Shown: piece after piece, positions 1-8,048 of the stretch
Layout: each line of letters starts with the position of its first letter
Position numbering within the stretch: the first letter of the stretch is position 1
Assembly: GCA_021775315.1 (NCBI GenBank)
Contig: JAJFIC010000111.1
Span: 1 to 36,844 of the forward strand
Origin: Paracoccaceae bacterium
Lineage (GTDB): Bacteria; Pseudomonadota; Alphaproteobacteria; Rhodobacterales; Rhodobacteraceae
DNA: 36,844 nucleotides
Reading direction: 5' to 3'
Translations under genes and position numbers: made by a program
Notes under the pieces: model-generated
Seen by the model: only the letters and a program-made list of their open reading frames with translations
Databases searched by the model: none
Told to the model about the DNA's origin: nothing

Positions 1-1469
1 CCCGGCACCAATATCCGCGCGCCTTTAGGCCAATCCACTGCGACGGCCTCCTGACCTGTATTGTACTTGCTCAACCCCTCTTTTATCAGTCGCGCCCGCA
101 GCCGCGCAGCCCGCCCCAGATCAGCCGCCGACAAATCGCCCGAGGCGTTCAACAACCGTTCCAACCGGCTTTCGCGACCGGGATCGTAATAAATCCCAAG
201 GTCATCAACCACCAGTGACAGCGGCGGCACCAGATCGGCCCCCAAACCGTTTGAGCGTAAAAAACCATCCTCCAGCCGCAGCAACGGGTTCTTCGCCTTT
301 GCGAAAACCTTGCGCACCTCGTCAGTCTCTAGCCCGGCCCAGATCAACCCGCGCCGCGCCAGACGCATCGCCTGATGCACCTCTTTTTCAAACGACAACA
401 GCGATCCGGCACCCTTAAAAAACTGCCGCAAATGCCGACGTTTCCACAGGCGCATGCCAAGGGTCGCATAGCCGTGGCAATCCTCGCGCCACGCCCGCGC
501 CTGTGCCGCAAGGTTATCCACCGCCGTTTCAAAGTCGCACAAGGCGTCCCGATATGGGTCGTAATACGTCGGATAAAGCAGCATCGCCGCGGCAAAAATC
601 TGATCGCGCGACAGGCTGCGCCTGCGCCGCTCAAAACTCTGCTCGTCATCACTCAACCCCCAGCCGCCATAAAATGGCCGCCCGAAAACGCGGGGGCGAT
701 GGCCTGCCAAAATGGCCTCGAACCCCATCAGGGATGACACGCAATATACTTTGGTGGCATTTTCCAACAGGCGATGCGGCGATATCGGTTCGCGCACCAG
801 CCGCATGTCAGCGTCCATATCTGACTGCGAAAAATGACCACGCCGATAGCGCGAGACAACCTCGGGATGGGATTTCACCAAAATCCGCGCCTTGGGATTT
901 TCGCGACGCGCCGTTGCCAACATCTGCGCAAAACTAGCCGCATTCGCCGCACCATATTTGATCGACGCATCCCCGCGTGTCTGGTCAATCACCAGCACAT
1001 AACCCTTTTCACCGACCTCAATATCCGGGTCATAGCCATTATATTTCGACAGATCAGCGCGCTTGAGGCGGGCAATCCCTGCCTTGGCACGCGCAGCCAA
1101 ATCACCCCCATCAAGGTCGCCAAAATTCAGCAAATCCTCAAGATCACTGGCGGTGTTGCAGTCAAAATAAACGCCCTTGCGGTCGATCACCAGACTTTGC
1201 GGCGGCGCACCCGCGCGCCCGGTCTGGACTGAGCGGAAAAATCCATCCTCGACATAAAGCAAACCAGCCTTGCGCCAGCGGGCCACAAACTGCCCTCGTG
1301 CCGCGCGCCGCTTTCGACCCCAGACCGCGACCAGATCGTCGCCCACGTTCGCGGGCAAACCTGCCGAAATCCGATAACCTGCCAAAGATAAAATGCGCCG
1401 CACCTGACGACTGCCAGCTCGATTGCCCAGAAAACCACCGGTAAATGCATACGCCTTGCGCAGGCGCAT
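1..1469 (-). CDS. kpsC: KpsC-like capsular polysaccharide glycosyltransferase (partial, C-terminus beyond window edge)
   Basis: The reading frame stays open from an ATG at 1469 down to the left edge, giving 489 visible codons and no stop. It resembles KpsC, the cytoplasmic retaining beta-Kdo transferase that, with KpsS, builds the Kdo linker on the lipid anchor of group 2 capsules. The visible part holds an internal duplication typical of KpsC: EDGFFRS near residue 74 followed by SLVIDRKGVYFD and a LEDLLN, then EDGFLRS near residue 400 followed by SLVVDDLGIYYD and LERLLN. This fits the two tandem transferase modules known in the family; the second module is cut by the window edge. The start lies 3 bases after the stop of the upstream lipoprotein gene, so the two are probably co-transcribed. 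Family call is from recalled motifs; the exact sugar acceptor is not visible. Confidence 0.85.
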   Translation of the reverse strand, partial: MRLRKAYAFTGGFLGNRAGSRQVRRILSLAGYRISAGLPANVGDDLVAVWGRKRRAARGQFVARWRKAGLLYVEDGFFRSVQTGRAGAPPQSLVIDRKGVYFDCNTASDLEDLLNFGDLDGGDLAARAKAGIARLKRADLSKYNGYDPDIEVGEKGYVLVIDQTRGDASIKYGAANAASFAQMLATARRENPKARILVKSHPEVVSRYRRGHFSQSDMDADMRLVREPISPHRLLENATKVYCVSSLMGFEAILAGHRPRVFGRPFYGGWGLSDDEQSFERRRRSLSRDQIFAAAMLLYPTYYDPYRDALCDFETAVDNLAAQARAWREDCHGYATLGMRLWKRRHLRQFFKGAGSLLSFEKEVHQAMRLARRGLIWAGLETDEVRKVFAKAKNPLLRLEDGFLRSNGLGADLVPPLSLVVDDLGIYYDPGRESRLERLLNASGDLSAADLGRAARLRARLIKEGLSKYNTGQEAVAVDWPKGARILVP

Positions 1470-1472
1470 GGC

Positions 1473-2606
1473 TTAGCCCCCCGAAAGGGTCGACAGGCTG
1501 GAGCTGGTCGCCAGACCGCTGTTCAACGCGCCCAGCGTTTTGTTCCACTGCACAAACGGCGCTTCGGTCACGTAAACCGTATCACCGTCGCGGATGATGA
1601 AATCACGCCCGACGAACATGCCGCTCGGTTCCGTCAGGTCCAGCACATAGGCAAACCGCTGCGGGCCAACCAGATCGCTGCGGCCTAACAAAGCGTTGGC
1701 GATTTCCTGTGGTTCCTCGCGGAAAATGAAAATACCGGTCGGGTCAGCAAGCGAACTGCTTAACCCGCCCACTTGGGCAATCGCCTCGATCGCGTTCAGT
1801 TTCTGACTGGCAAACGGCACCCGCGTCTGGGTTCCGGTTGCACCAAGGGCTGTGAATGATCGCCGGTCCTGTTGGACAAAAATCCGATCCCCCGGACGCA
1901 AAGCAATATCGGCCTTCGGGTTGGAATAGAGATCAGCCAGCCAAACCACCCCGGTGCGCGACCCGCGCGTCACTTTGATCTGCGCCACCTCGGGTTCGAT
2001 CACAATGCCACCGGCCTTGGCCAACATCGCCGTCAGGGTGCGCGTGGCGCGTTCAATCGGATAGACCCCTTGCGAACCAACCCCGCCCATCACGGAAACC
2101 GAGCTGCCGTCGCCCGCCAAACGCCGTACCAAAACCTGTGGATCAGGGGTTTGGGCGTCAAGTTTACGGGTGATAATCTCGCGCAACTGTTCCGGCGTGT
2201 TGCCAGCGGCTTTGATCCGCCCGGCGTAAGGCACAAAAATACTGCCAGTCGCATCGACCTGAATTTCGGTCAACGAGGTCGAGTTGGTCGCAACCCCGCC
2301 CAGCAACGTATCATTGGTGTTTTCCCAAATCGTCAGCCCCAGAACATCGCCGGGCCGGATCACGTCCGAACCGATCTTACCGGCCCCTTTGAATTTGCTG
2401 TCAAAATCAATCACTGGTTCGACACTGGTATATTGAATAACCCGGTCGTTCACCGTGATGATAAAGGCGTCGCCTTTACGCTGTACGGAACTTGCAAAAA
2501 TCTCGCGCTTATTTGGACCCGAACGCGGCAAGCCGCACGAGCCGACTGCGATAAGCAGCAGGAAAAGGGCCGCAAGGCGGACCCCATTTGAAATCTTAAA
2601 TGACAC
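1473..2606 (-). CDS. Wza/KpsD-like polysaccharide export outer-membrane lipoprotein
   Basis: A 377-residue protein of the polysaccharide biosynthesis/export (Poly_export plus SLBB) family, which forms the outer-membrane channel for capsule or exopolysaccharide. Residues 1-23 are a lipoprotein signal peptide with hydrophobic core LAALFLLLIA and lipobox VGSC, so the mature protein would begin at Cys24. The Poly_export domain follows (VIRPGDVLGLTIWENT, then a VDATGSIFVPYAGRIKAAG stretch) and then SLBB-like repeats (VSVMGGVGSQGVYPI and the later LNAIEAIAQVGGL). The start is GTG at 2606, supported by AAGGGG placed 8 bases upstream; no ATG fits better. It lies between kpsS and kpsC and is likely part of the same capsule operon. 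It could equally be called KpsD, Wza or GumB-like; the sequence does not decide. Confidence 0.88.
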   Translation of the reverse strand: MSFKISNGVRLAALFLLLIAVGSCGLPRSGPNKREIFASSVQRKGDAFIITVNDRVIQYTSVEPVIDFDSKFKGAGKIGSDVIRPGDVLGLTIWENTNDTLLGGVATNSTSLTEIQVDATGSIFVPYAGRIKAAGNTPEQLREIITRKLDAQTPDPQVLVRRLAGDGSSVSVMGGVGSQGVYPIERATRTLTAMLAKAGGIVIEPEVAQIKVTRGSRTGVVWLADLYSNPKADIALRPGDRIFVQQDRRSFTALGATGTQTRVPFASQKLNAIEAIAQVGGLSSSLADPTGIFIFREEPQEIANALLGRSDLVGPQRFAYVLDLTEPSGMFVGRDFIIRDGDTVYVTEAPFVQWNKTLGALNSGLATSSSLSTLSGG

Positions 2607-2699
2607 GGGATTTGCCCCTTGTTGCCAACTCTGCCTCTAGCTTTTTGTTAACCGTATACAAGAAAAGGGTAAATTGCCAAGAAAAAGCTGCTTTGTTTC

Positions 2700-3992
2700 C
2701 TATTTCACAACGCGCAACTGTTGCTTGGGGGCCGCGTTTTCCTTTTGCAGCGAATCGTAAGGGTCTTGTGCGGCCAAAACCTGATCGACCACACCCCGGA
2801 TCAAACGCCGCCGTGACTTGGCAGAATAGAACCCGCCCATCACTTGCGAGGTTTCCAGCAAATAATGCCGATAATCACGATAAGCCCGCGCATCCGGCTT
2901 CCACGGGTCGGCGAAAAATTCTTCCAATGTTTGCTCTGACACAAATTCCGGCTTGCGATAAACCGAATTGCCCAAGGCCTTCAGCGGCAACCCCCGCCAA
3001 AGCGCCTGTTGCGCGGCTGTTGAATTAACAGTCACCACGCTGCGGGCGAAATTCATCAACCCCGCCAGCTTGCCACCGCGCACAAAATGCACCCGGTCAG
3101 ACACGCCAAATTCCAGCGCCGTGTCCATCGTCACCCGCCGCAGCGGCAGACGCCCGTCTTCCAGCGGATGGGCCTTGATGACCAAATGATGATGCATCGG
3201 CGCACCAGCGGCAAAACCCTCGATCGTCAGGCGGATGAATTCCGGCATAGAACGCAGCGGGCTGTGGGTCTGGATCGAACTGTCATGACTAAGTTGCAAC
3301 AGCGCCAGATGATAGACATAGCCATCACGCCGAATACGCAAAGAGGCCGCCCGACGCTGCGCCGCATGCAGCGGAATCGCCATTAACCGCCTGAAATGCA
3401 GTCGAAATTCTTCGCGCACCGAAATATCGCGGTGGGTTCTGTAATTCTTGTAACGCCGATTTCGAAACAGGATAAACCCGTGATAAAGCGCGCCGTAAAA
3501 CGCATGATGCCGCATGTCGCCCCACCGGGCTGGCGCGTCCGGCAATTCAAGATCACGATCCCGGATTTCCGCCTGCATATCAGCCACTGACATATCGACC
3601 AGCCGCGAATACCCGTTCACGCCGCCGCGCTCATACGTCACCCAATAGGGGCGCAAATAGCCTTCTTCAAAGCAATGAACCGTAATTCCCAAATCACGCG
3701 CCGCCTTGATCGCCTCGGCGTGGACATGGCGGGTGTCACCGTAAAGCACAATGTCAGTGACGCCCATATCGTCCAGAACTTCGCGCACCTCGGTGGCCCA
3801 GTTTTCCGGTTTACCGGTGAACGGCAGATAGGTATCATCCTCGCGCCAGAAAGCCCGATCACCCTGATTAAACCCGAATTTGAAAACCTCAGCCCCCGCG
3901 GCCACCAGGACCCGGGACAACTGATAAAAGAAGGGGCCATGTGGACCTTGCAGGAACACAATAACCTTACCTTCGCCTGACGCTTTACCCAT
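2700..3992 (-). CDS. kpsS: KpsS-like capsule polysaccharide export/Kdo transferase protein
   Basis: About 430 residues. The start region reads MGKASGEGKVIVFLQG, and the family signature VFLQGPHGPFF follows the start almost at once, as in KpsS/LipB proteins. Other landmarks are FEEGYLRPYW near residues 110-120 and VIKAHPLEDGR in the second half, typical of the capsule-synthesis Kdo transferase fold. KpsS adds the first Kdo to lysophosphatidylglycerol and KpsC extends it; that role is known for the family and inferred here. The ATG at 3992 is preferred over an in-frame start 48 bases further upstream because AAGGCGAG sits just ahead of it and the family starts close to the VFLQG motif. The 93-base gap to the next gene may carry its own promoter. 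The ABC exporter genes (kpsM, kpsT, kpsE) that usually accompany it are not in the window. Confidence 0.85.
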   Translation of the reverse strand: MGKASGEGKVIVFLQGPHGPFFYQLSRVLVAAGAEVFKFGFNQGDRAFWREDDTYLPFTGKPENWATEVREVLDDMGVTDIVLYGDTRHVHAEAIKAARDLGITVHCFEEGYLRPYWVTYERGGVNGYSRLVDMSVADMQAEIRDRDLELPDAPARWGDMRHHAFYGALYHGFILFRNRRYKNYRTHRDISVREEFRLHFRRLMAIPLHAAQRRAASLRIRRDGYVYHLALLQLSHDSSIQTHSPLRSMPEFIRLTIEGFAAGAPMHHHLVIKAHPLEDGRLPLRRVTMDTALEFGVSDRVHFVRGGKLAGLMNFARSVVTVNSTAAQQALWRGLPLKALGNSVYRKPEFVSEQTLEEFFADPWKPDARAYRDYRHYLLETSQVMGGFYSAKSRRRLIRGVVDQVLAAQDPYDSLQKENAAPKQQLRVVK

Positions 3993-4254
3993 TGACTGCT
4001 CGCCTTTGGCCACGCACCCACACACAAGCGCAGGATACAAATCGCTGCTTGCTTGTCACTTTAAATCCCTGCCCGATCATTTTTCGCAATTGGTTGTGAC
4101 CAGATAGACTCCATTCACTTAAGAATGCCCTAAAATCCTACCGCGTCATAGGGGTTTGCAGCCTGTAACACCGCGTCAATTTGAACAAACCGCTCTTGCC
4201 CTGATGGCCCCGGCGGTCTAGGACTCTGGACGGTTGCGAAATAGGGCGAGAACC
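3993..4254. other. divergent intergenic region between kpsS and ribE
   Basis: The 262 bases must hold the promoters for the capsule genes (leftward) and the riboflavin operon (rightward). I could not place -35/-10 boxes with confidence. I looked for the conserved FMN riboswitch core and did not find it. No coding sequence is apparent. Confidence 0.5.
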
Positions 4255-4857
4255 ATGTTTACAGGGATCATTACAGATATCGGCGACGTGATAAGCGTTG
4301 AACAACAGGGCGATCTTCTTGCGCGGATCGGCACGTCTTTTGACGTCAACAGGATCGACATCGGGGCATCAATTGCCTGCGACGGCGTTTGTCTGACGGT
4401 TGTGGCGTTAGGTTCTGCGCCGAAAAACTGGTTCGATGTGCAAATTTCCGCAGAAAGCGTGTCGAAAACCAACCTCAGCGGTTGGAATGCAGGCAAACGT
4501 GTCAATCTTGAACGCGCGCTTAAGGTCGGTGACGAGCTTGGCGGCCATATCGTGTCGGGCCATGTGGACGGCGTCGCGGAAATCATCGACATGCAGACCG
4601 AAGGCGACAGCACCCGCGTTACCCTGCGCGCACCGGAGCATCTGGCGAAATTCATCGCCCCCAAAGGCTCGGTCGCACTGAACGGCACCTCATTGACCGT
4701 CAACGACGTCAACGGCGTTGATTTTGGCATCAATTTCATCCCCCACACCAAGGCCGTGACCACATGGGGCGACGCAAAAACCGGCGATCCGGTCAATCTG
4801 GAAATAGACACATTGGCGCGCTATGTCGCCCGATTGCACGATTGGGCCCCGACATGA
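4255..4857 (+). CDS. ribE: riboflavin synthase alpha chain
   Basis: A 200-residue riboflavin synthase, which dismutates two molecules of 6,7-dimethyl-8-ribityllumazine to riboflavin and the pyrimidinedione that RibH reuses. The family N-terminus MFTGII is present, and this fixes the start at 4255 rather than an in-frame ATG 21 bases upstream. The two lumazine-binding barrels are visible: the first with IACDGVCLTVV near residue 45, the second with GGHIVSGHVDG near residues 97-107 and ALNGTSLTVNDV near 142-153. The length is normal for the family. Its stop overlaps the start of the next gene in an ATGA, indicating translational coupling. A ribD gene, often found immediately upstream in related operons, is absent here: the next gene upstream is kpsS on the other strand. 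Confidence 0.96.
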   Translation: MFTGIITDIGDVISVEQQGDLLARIGTSFDVNRIDIGASIACDGVCLTVVALGSAPKNWFDVQISAESVSKTNLSGWNAGKRVNLERALKVGDELGGHIVSGHVDGVAEIIDMQTEGDSTRVTLRAPEHLAKFIAPKGSVALNGTSLTVNDVNGVDFGINFIPHTKAVTTWGDAKTGDPVNLEIDTLARYVARLHDWAPT

Positions 4858-5444
4858 GCCGGATCGGCCATAACCAAGGCTCGACGATTGAGCCTGGCCA
4901 CACATGGCGCAAAACCTGCTGGTCAAAATCCCGCCGCGCCCTGCTGCCAAAAATGCCGCTGGAAATCATCCGCACACGCCTCAAACGGGCGCGCGAAATC
5001 GGGTTGGATTACAAAACCTACGCCAATGTCCGCGCCGCCACCGGGCGTGACATCTATGCGTTCTTATTTTCCTCAAACGCCTTGCGCCTGCATCTCGCTG
5101 CCGCCGACCTGCCCGCCGATCGCGCTGACGTCTTGCGCAAAGTCACAGCCTGCGCCAACCTGATTGCCGCGCACCGACCCCTGACGCCCCGCACTCTGCC
5201 GCGCGATTTCGCTGAACAACACGCCATTGCCATCCGCAGCGCCCATGCCGCCCCTCTGTTCACCGAAAGCTGGAGCGACATTCGCACCCGTATGACCCAC
5301 CTGATCCAAAGCGAAAAGATCCCCGCCGACGCCATCGTCCTGATCGGCGACACCGCCTTTGAACGCGAATGGCTGGCGGCTGGCAAATTCGCCGCCTACC
5401 TTCCCGCCGATACCTTCTTTCCAGAGCAAAGCAGCGCCCAATGA
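4854..5444 (+). CDS. conserved hypothetical protein embedded in the riboflavin operon
   Basis: A 196-residue protein starting MSRIGHNQGSTIEPG at the ATG at 4854, which overlaps the ribE stop (ATGA). Its own stop overlaps the ribBX start in the same way. I recall similar proteins between ribE and ribB in other Rhodobacterales, but know of no assigned function. There is no signal peptide, membrane segment or recognisable catalytic motif. The N-terminal third is basic and aromatic (HTWRKTCWSKSRRALL), followed by a helical region with YKTYANVRAATGRDIYAFLFSSNALRL. The double overlap means it is made in step with the flavin enzymes, so a role in flavin production, assembly or regulation is plausible but unproven. 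A nucleic-acid-binding role, suggested by the basic N-terminus, is an alternative. Confidence 0.85.
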   Translation: MSRIGHNQGSTIEPGHTWRKTCWSKSRRALLPKMPLEIIRTRLKRAREIGLDYKTYANVRAATGRDIYAFLFSSNALRLHLAAADLPADRADVLRKVTACANLIAAHRPLTPRTLPRDFAEQHAIAIRSAHAAPLFTESWSDIRTRMTHLIQSEKIPADAIVLIGDTAFEREWLAAGKFAAYLPADTFFPEQSSAQ

Positions 5445-6547
5445 CCAGCAAAACCGAAAACGCTTATCGCGACGTGATTTCCCCGGTTGAGGACATCATC
5501 GAAGACGCCCGCAACGGGCGCATGTTCATCCTTGTCGATCACGAGGACCGCGAAAACGAAGGCGATCTGGTGATCCCCGCGCAAATGGCCACGCCGGATG
5601 CGGTCAATTTCATGGCGACGCATGGCCGTGGGCTGATTTGCCTGACACTGACCTCCGAACGGATTGACGCGCTGGGCCTGCCCCTGATGGCATCTTACAA
5701 TTCTTCGCGCCACGAAACCGCGTTCACCATCTCGATCGAAGCCCGCGAAGGCGTCACCACCGGCATCTCCGCCCATGACCGCGCCCACACGGTTGCGACG
5801 GCCATCGCATCGGATGCCACAGCCGCCGACATTGCCACACCGGGGCATGTGTTCCCGCTGCGCGCCCGCGACGGCGGCGTGTTGATCCGCGCGGGTCATA
5901 CCGAAGCCGCGGTTGATATTTCGCGGCTTGCCGGGCTGAACCCATCGGGCGTGATCTGCGAGATTATGAACGATGACGGCACTATGGCGCGCCTGCCTGA
6001 CCTGATTGGCTTTGCCCAGAAACACGGCCTTAAAATCGGCACGATCTCGGATCTGATCGCTTATCGCCACCGCCACGACAATCTGGTACGCGAAACCGCC
6101 AAACAGCGCGTCACTTCGGCCCATGGCGGCGACTGGACCATGCGGGTGTTCACCGATCAGACCGACGGCACCGAACATATAACCCTGTCCAAGGGCGACA
6201 TCACAACTGATGCGCCGGTTCTGGTACGCACCCACGCGCTCAACCCGCTCGAAGACCTGTTGGGCCTTGGCCCGTCAGCGGTGGACGAGTTGCCCCGCGC
6301 CATGCAGATCATCGCAGACGAAGGCCGCGGCGTTGTAATCCTGTTTCGCGAACCGGGCCGGAAACTGGCCCTGTCAGGCGAGGTTTCACCGCAAACCCTG
6401 CGCCATACCGGGCTTGGCGCCCAAATCCTGTCAGCCCTTAACATCCACCAACTGATCCTGCTGACCGATAGCCCCATGCCCAAGGTCATCGGGCTGCAAG
6501 CCTATGATCTGACAATCACCGGCACCCGCCGCATCACGGACGCATAA
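5441..6547 (+). CDS. ribB: RibBX-type 3,4-dihydroxy-2-butanone-4-phosphate synthase with degenerate GTP cyclohydrolase II domain
   Basis: A 368-residue two-domain protein. The N-terminal half (about residues 10-205) is a DHBP synthase, converting ribulose 5-phosphate to formate and the four-carbon riboflavin precursor. It keeps the acidic loop [12 protein letters not shown], the block [10 protein letters not shown], the catalytic loop [14 protein letters not shown] and the GHTEAAVD segment. The C-terminal half aligns with GTP cyclohydrolase II ([45 protein letters not shown]) but lacks the three zinc-binding cysteines and the QEGRG signature. GCHII activity is therefore very unlikely. This matches the RibBX variant known from Proteobacteria, whose C-terminal half has no assigned function. 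A genuine ribA should exist elsewhere in the genome. The start at 5441 is set by the ATGA overlap with the gene before it. Confidence 0.92.
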   Translation: MTSKTENAYRDVISPVEDIIEDARNGRMFILVDHEDRENEGDLVIPAQMATPDAVNFMATHGRGLICLTLTSERIDALGLPLMASYNSSRHETAFTISIEAREGVTTGISAHDRAHTVATAIASDATAADIATPGHVFPLRARDGGVLIRAGHTEAAVDISRLAGLNPSGVICEIMNDDGTMARLPDLIGFAQKHGLKIGTISDLIAYRHRHDNLVRETAKQRVTSAHGGDWTMRVFTDQTDGTEHITLSKGDITTDAPVLVRTHALNPLEDLLGLGPSAVDELPRAMQIIADEGRGVVILFREPGRKLALSGEVSPQTLRHTGLGAQILSALNIHQLILLTDSPMPKVIGLQAYDLTITGTRRITDA

Positions 6548-6548
6548 A

Positions 6549-7082
6549 ATGGCCGCCAACGAACCGCATTACACGCTGCCCGCCCCCCGCTTTGACGAAC
6601 CGACAAAATTGCTGATCGTGATCGCGCCTTATTACAAGGACATCGCCGATCAACTGGTCAAAGGCGCGCAAAACGCCGCCACCGCCGCAGGGGCGACCTT
6701 TGAAACGGTCGAAGTTCCCGGCGCGCTAGAGGTACCAACGGCCATCCGGCTGGCCACCAATAACGGCGATTTTGACGGCTTCGTCGCCCTTGGCTGCGTC
6801 ATCCGGGGCGAAACCACGCATTACGACACGGTCTGCAACGACAGCTCGCGCGCCCTGCAATTGATGGGCCTCAGCGGCATTTGCATCGGCAACGGCATCC
6901 TGACGGTGGAAAACCACCAACAAGCCGCCGTTCGAGCCGAGGCAGCAGGCCAGAACAAAGGCGGCGGCGCGGCAGATGCAGCCATGCACCTGATTGCCCT
7001 GTCGCGTAAATTCAACAGCAAAACCAAGGGGATCGGGTTCAAACCGGCCTCAGAACATATCCTGATGGCGGGAAACGACTGA
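6549..7082 (+). CDS. ribH: 6,7-dimethyl-8-ribityllumazine synthase
   Basis: A 177-residue lumazine synthase, the penultimate enzyme of riboflavin synthesis, condensing the DHBP synthase product with the ribitylamino-pyrimidinedione. Diagnostic blocks are VEVPGALEVPTAIRLA near residue 58, GCVIRGETTHYDTVCNDSSR near residue 85 (containing the catalytic histidine region ETTHYD) and GNGILTVENHQQAAVRAE near residue 116. The N-terminus is about 15-20 residues longer than minimal forms. The start is one base after the ribBX stop, so the genes are co-transcribed and probably translationally coupled. Family members form pentamers or 60-mers around RibE; nothing here tells which. Confidence 0.96.
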   Translation: MAANEPHYTLPAPRFDEPTKLLIVIAPYYKDIADQLVKGAQNAATAAGATFETVEVPGALEVPTAIRLATNNGDFDGFVALGCVIRGETTHYDTVCNDSSRALQLMGLSGICIGNGILTVENHQQAAVRAEAAGQNKGGGAADAAMHLIALSRKFNSKTKGIGFKPASEHILMAGND

Positions 7083-7083
7083 A

Positions 7084-7557
7084 ATGACCAAACCAACCCG
7101 CGACCAAAAGCGCCAGATGAAATCAGCGGCGCGGCTATTCGCCGTGCAAGCCCTGTTTCAGATGGAGGCCACCGACAGCGATCTGGCCGAGATCCGCGAA
7201 GAATTTGAAACCCACCGTTTTGGCGCCACCATCGAAGGCGATGAATTTGCCGAAGGCAATGTCGATCTGTTTCGCGGCCTGTTAAACGGCGCGATTGAAA
7301 ACCAGCGCCCGATTGACCAAATGACCGACCGCGCCTTGGTGGCCAAATGGCCCATCGACCGGATCGACCCCACCCTGCGCGCCCTGTTTCGCGCCGCAGG
7401 GGCCGAAATGCTGGCCGGTGGCACGCCGCCCAAAGTCGTGATTAACGAATTCGTCGATGTGGCCAAAGCCTTCTTTCCCGACGGCAAAGAGGCCAGTTTC
7501 GTCAATGCCGTACTGGATCACATGGCACGCGAGGCAGTGCCGGACGCGTTTGGCTGA
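7084..7557 (+). CDS. nusB: transcription antitermination factor NusB
   Basis: A 157-residue all-helical NusB protein, which binds boxA RNA with NusE (S10) and supports rRNA antitermination. The family pattern is clear: SAARLFAVQALFQME at residues 12-26, LFRGLLNGAIENQRPID in the middle, KWPIDRIDPTLRALFRAAGAEML, and the C-terminal PPKVVINEFVDVAKAF followed by FVNAVLDHMAREA. It is the last gene of the riboflavin operon, one base after the ribH stop. The ribH-nusB pairing is common in bacteria. The gene faces ogt tail to tail with only 24 bases between stops. Confidence 0.95.
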   Translation: MTKPTRDQKRQMKSAARLFAVQALFQMEATDSDLAEIREEFETHRFGATIEGDEFAEGNVDLFRGLLNGAIENQRPIDQMTDRALVAKWPIDRIDPTLRALFRAAGAEMLAGGTPPKVVINEFVDVAKAFFPDGKEASFVNAVLDHMAREAVPDAFG

Positions 7558-7581
7558 CAGGCATAACAGGCGGCGTGGCGC

Positions 7582-8040
7582 TTAAATCAAAAGCCCCGCC
7601 GCGCCTTCCAGCCGCAACAAAAACACCTTGCTTTCCACGCCACCATTGCCGGAAAAACCACCCAGCGTGGTCGCGCCCAAAACCCGGTGGCAGGGGATCA
7701 ATATCGGCAGCGGATTGGCCCCACAGGCCCGACCAACCGCTTGGGCTGAGCCTTGCACGTAATTCGCGATTTCGCCATATGTCTTTGTTTTTCCGTAAGG
7801 AATCGACATCATAGATTCCAGAACGCCATGCAGAAACGGCGTTGACGGGCAAGACATCGGCAGATCAAACATCTGCAACCGCCCGTCAAAATACGCCGCC
7901 AATTGCACGCCAGCATCCGCAAGCAGCGCACTCGGCTCATCCAAAACACGCGCCTCGCCCCAACTTAACGAGGTGATCAGATCCCCCTCTTCGGTCAGGG
8001 TCACCCAGCCAAGCGGCGAGGTAAAAGAGGCGCGTTTCAT
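7582..8040 (-). CDS. ogt: methylated-DNA--protein-cysteine S-methyltransferase
   Basis: A 152-residue O6-alkylguanine-DNA alkyltransferase that removes alkyl groups from guanine (and thymine) by irreversible transfer to its own cysteine. The active-site motif IPCHRV is at residues 115-120 with Cys117 as the acceptor. The preceding helix GRACGANP (103-110) and the IPYGKTKTYGEIA helix (80-92) complete the DNA-binding domain. It lacks the Ada N-terminal zinc domain, so it is an Ogt/MGMT-type single enzyme, not the adaptive-response regulator. It starts only 8 bases after the ileS stop on the same strand, so it may be co-transcribed with ileS. Confidence 0.94.
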   Translation of the reverse strand: MKRASFTSPLGWVTLTEEGDLITSLSWGEARVLDEPSALLADAGVQLAAYFDGRLQMFDLPMSCPSTPFLHGVLESMMSIPYGKTKTYGEIANYVQGSAQAVGRACGANPLPILIPCHRVLGATTLGGFSGNGGVESKVFLLRLEGAAGLLI

Positions 8041-8048
8041 TTTGTCAC

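Noticed and set aside
2650-2665. GTATACAAG in the gap upstream of the Wza-like gene as a third GntR operator
   Set aside because: Only one half-site matches TTTGTATACAAA, the dyad is not preserved, and the capsule genes have no link to the catabolic operons.
4180-4254. Possible FMN riboswitch ahead of ribE (CGGCGGTCTAGGACTCTGG resembles the 3' part of the aptamer)
   Set aside because: The conserved 5' core of the aptamer and the CCCCACCGGCGGT block are absent, and the segment is too close to the start codon to leave room for an expression platform.
5396-6235. 279-codon minus-strand open frame opposite ribBX, and similar long antisense frames opposite the Mo hydroxylase and hnr genes
   Set aside because: They are mirror frames of well-supported genes with normal codon position bias on the other strand and no family resemblance.
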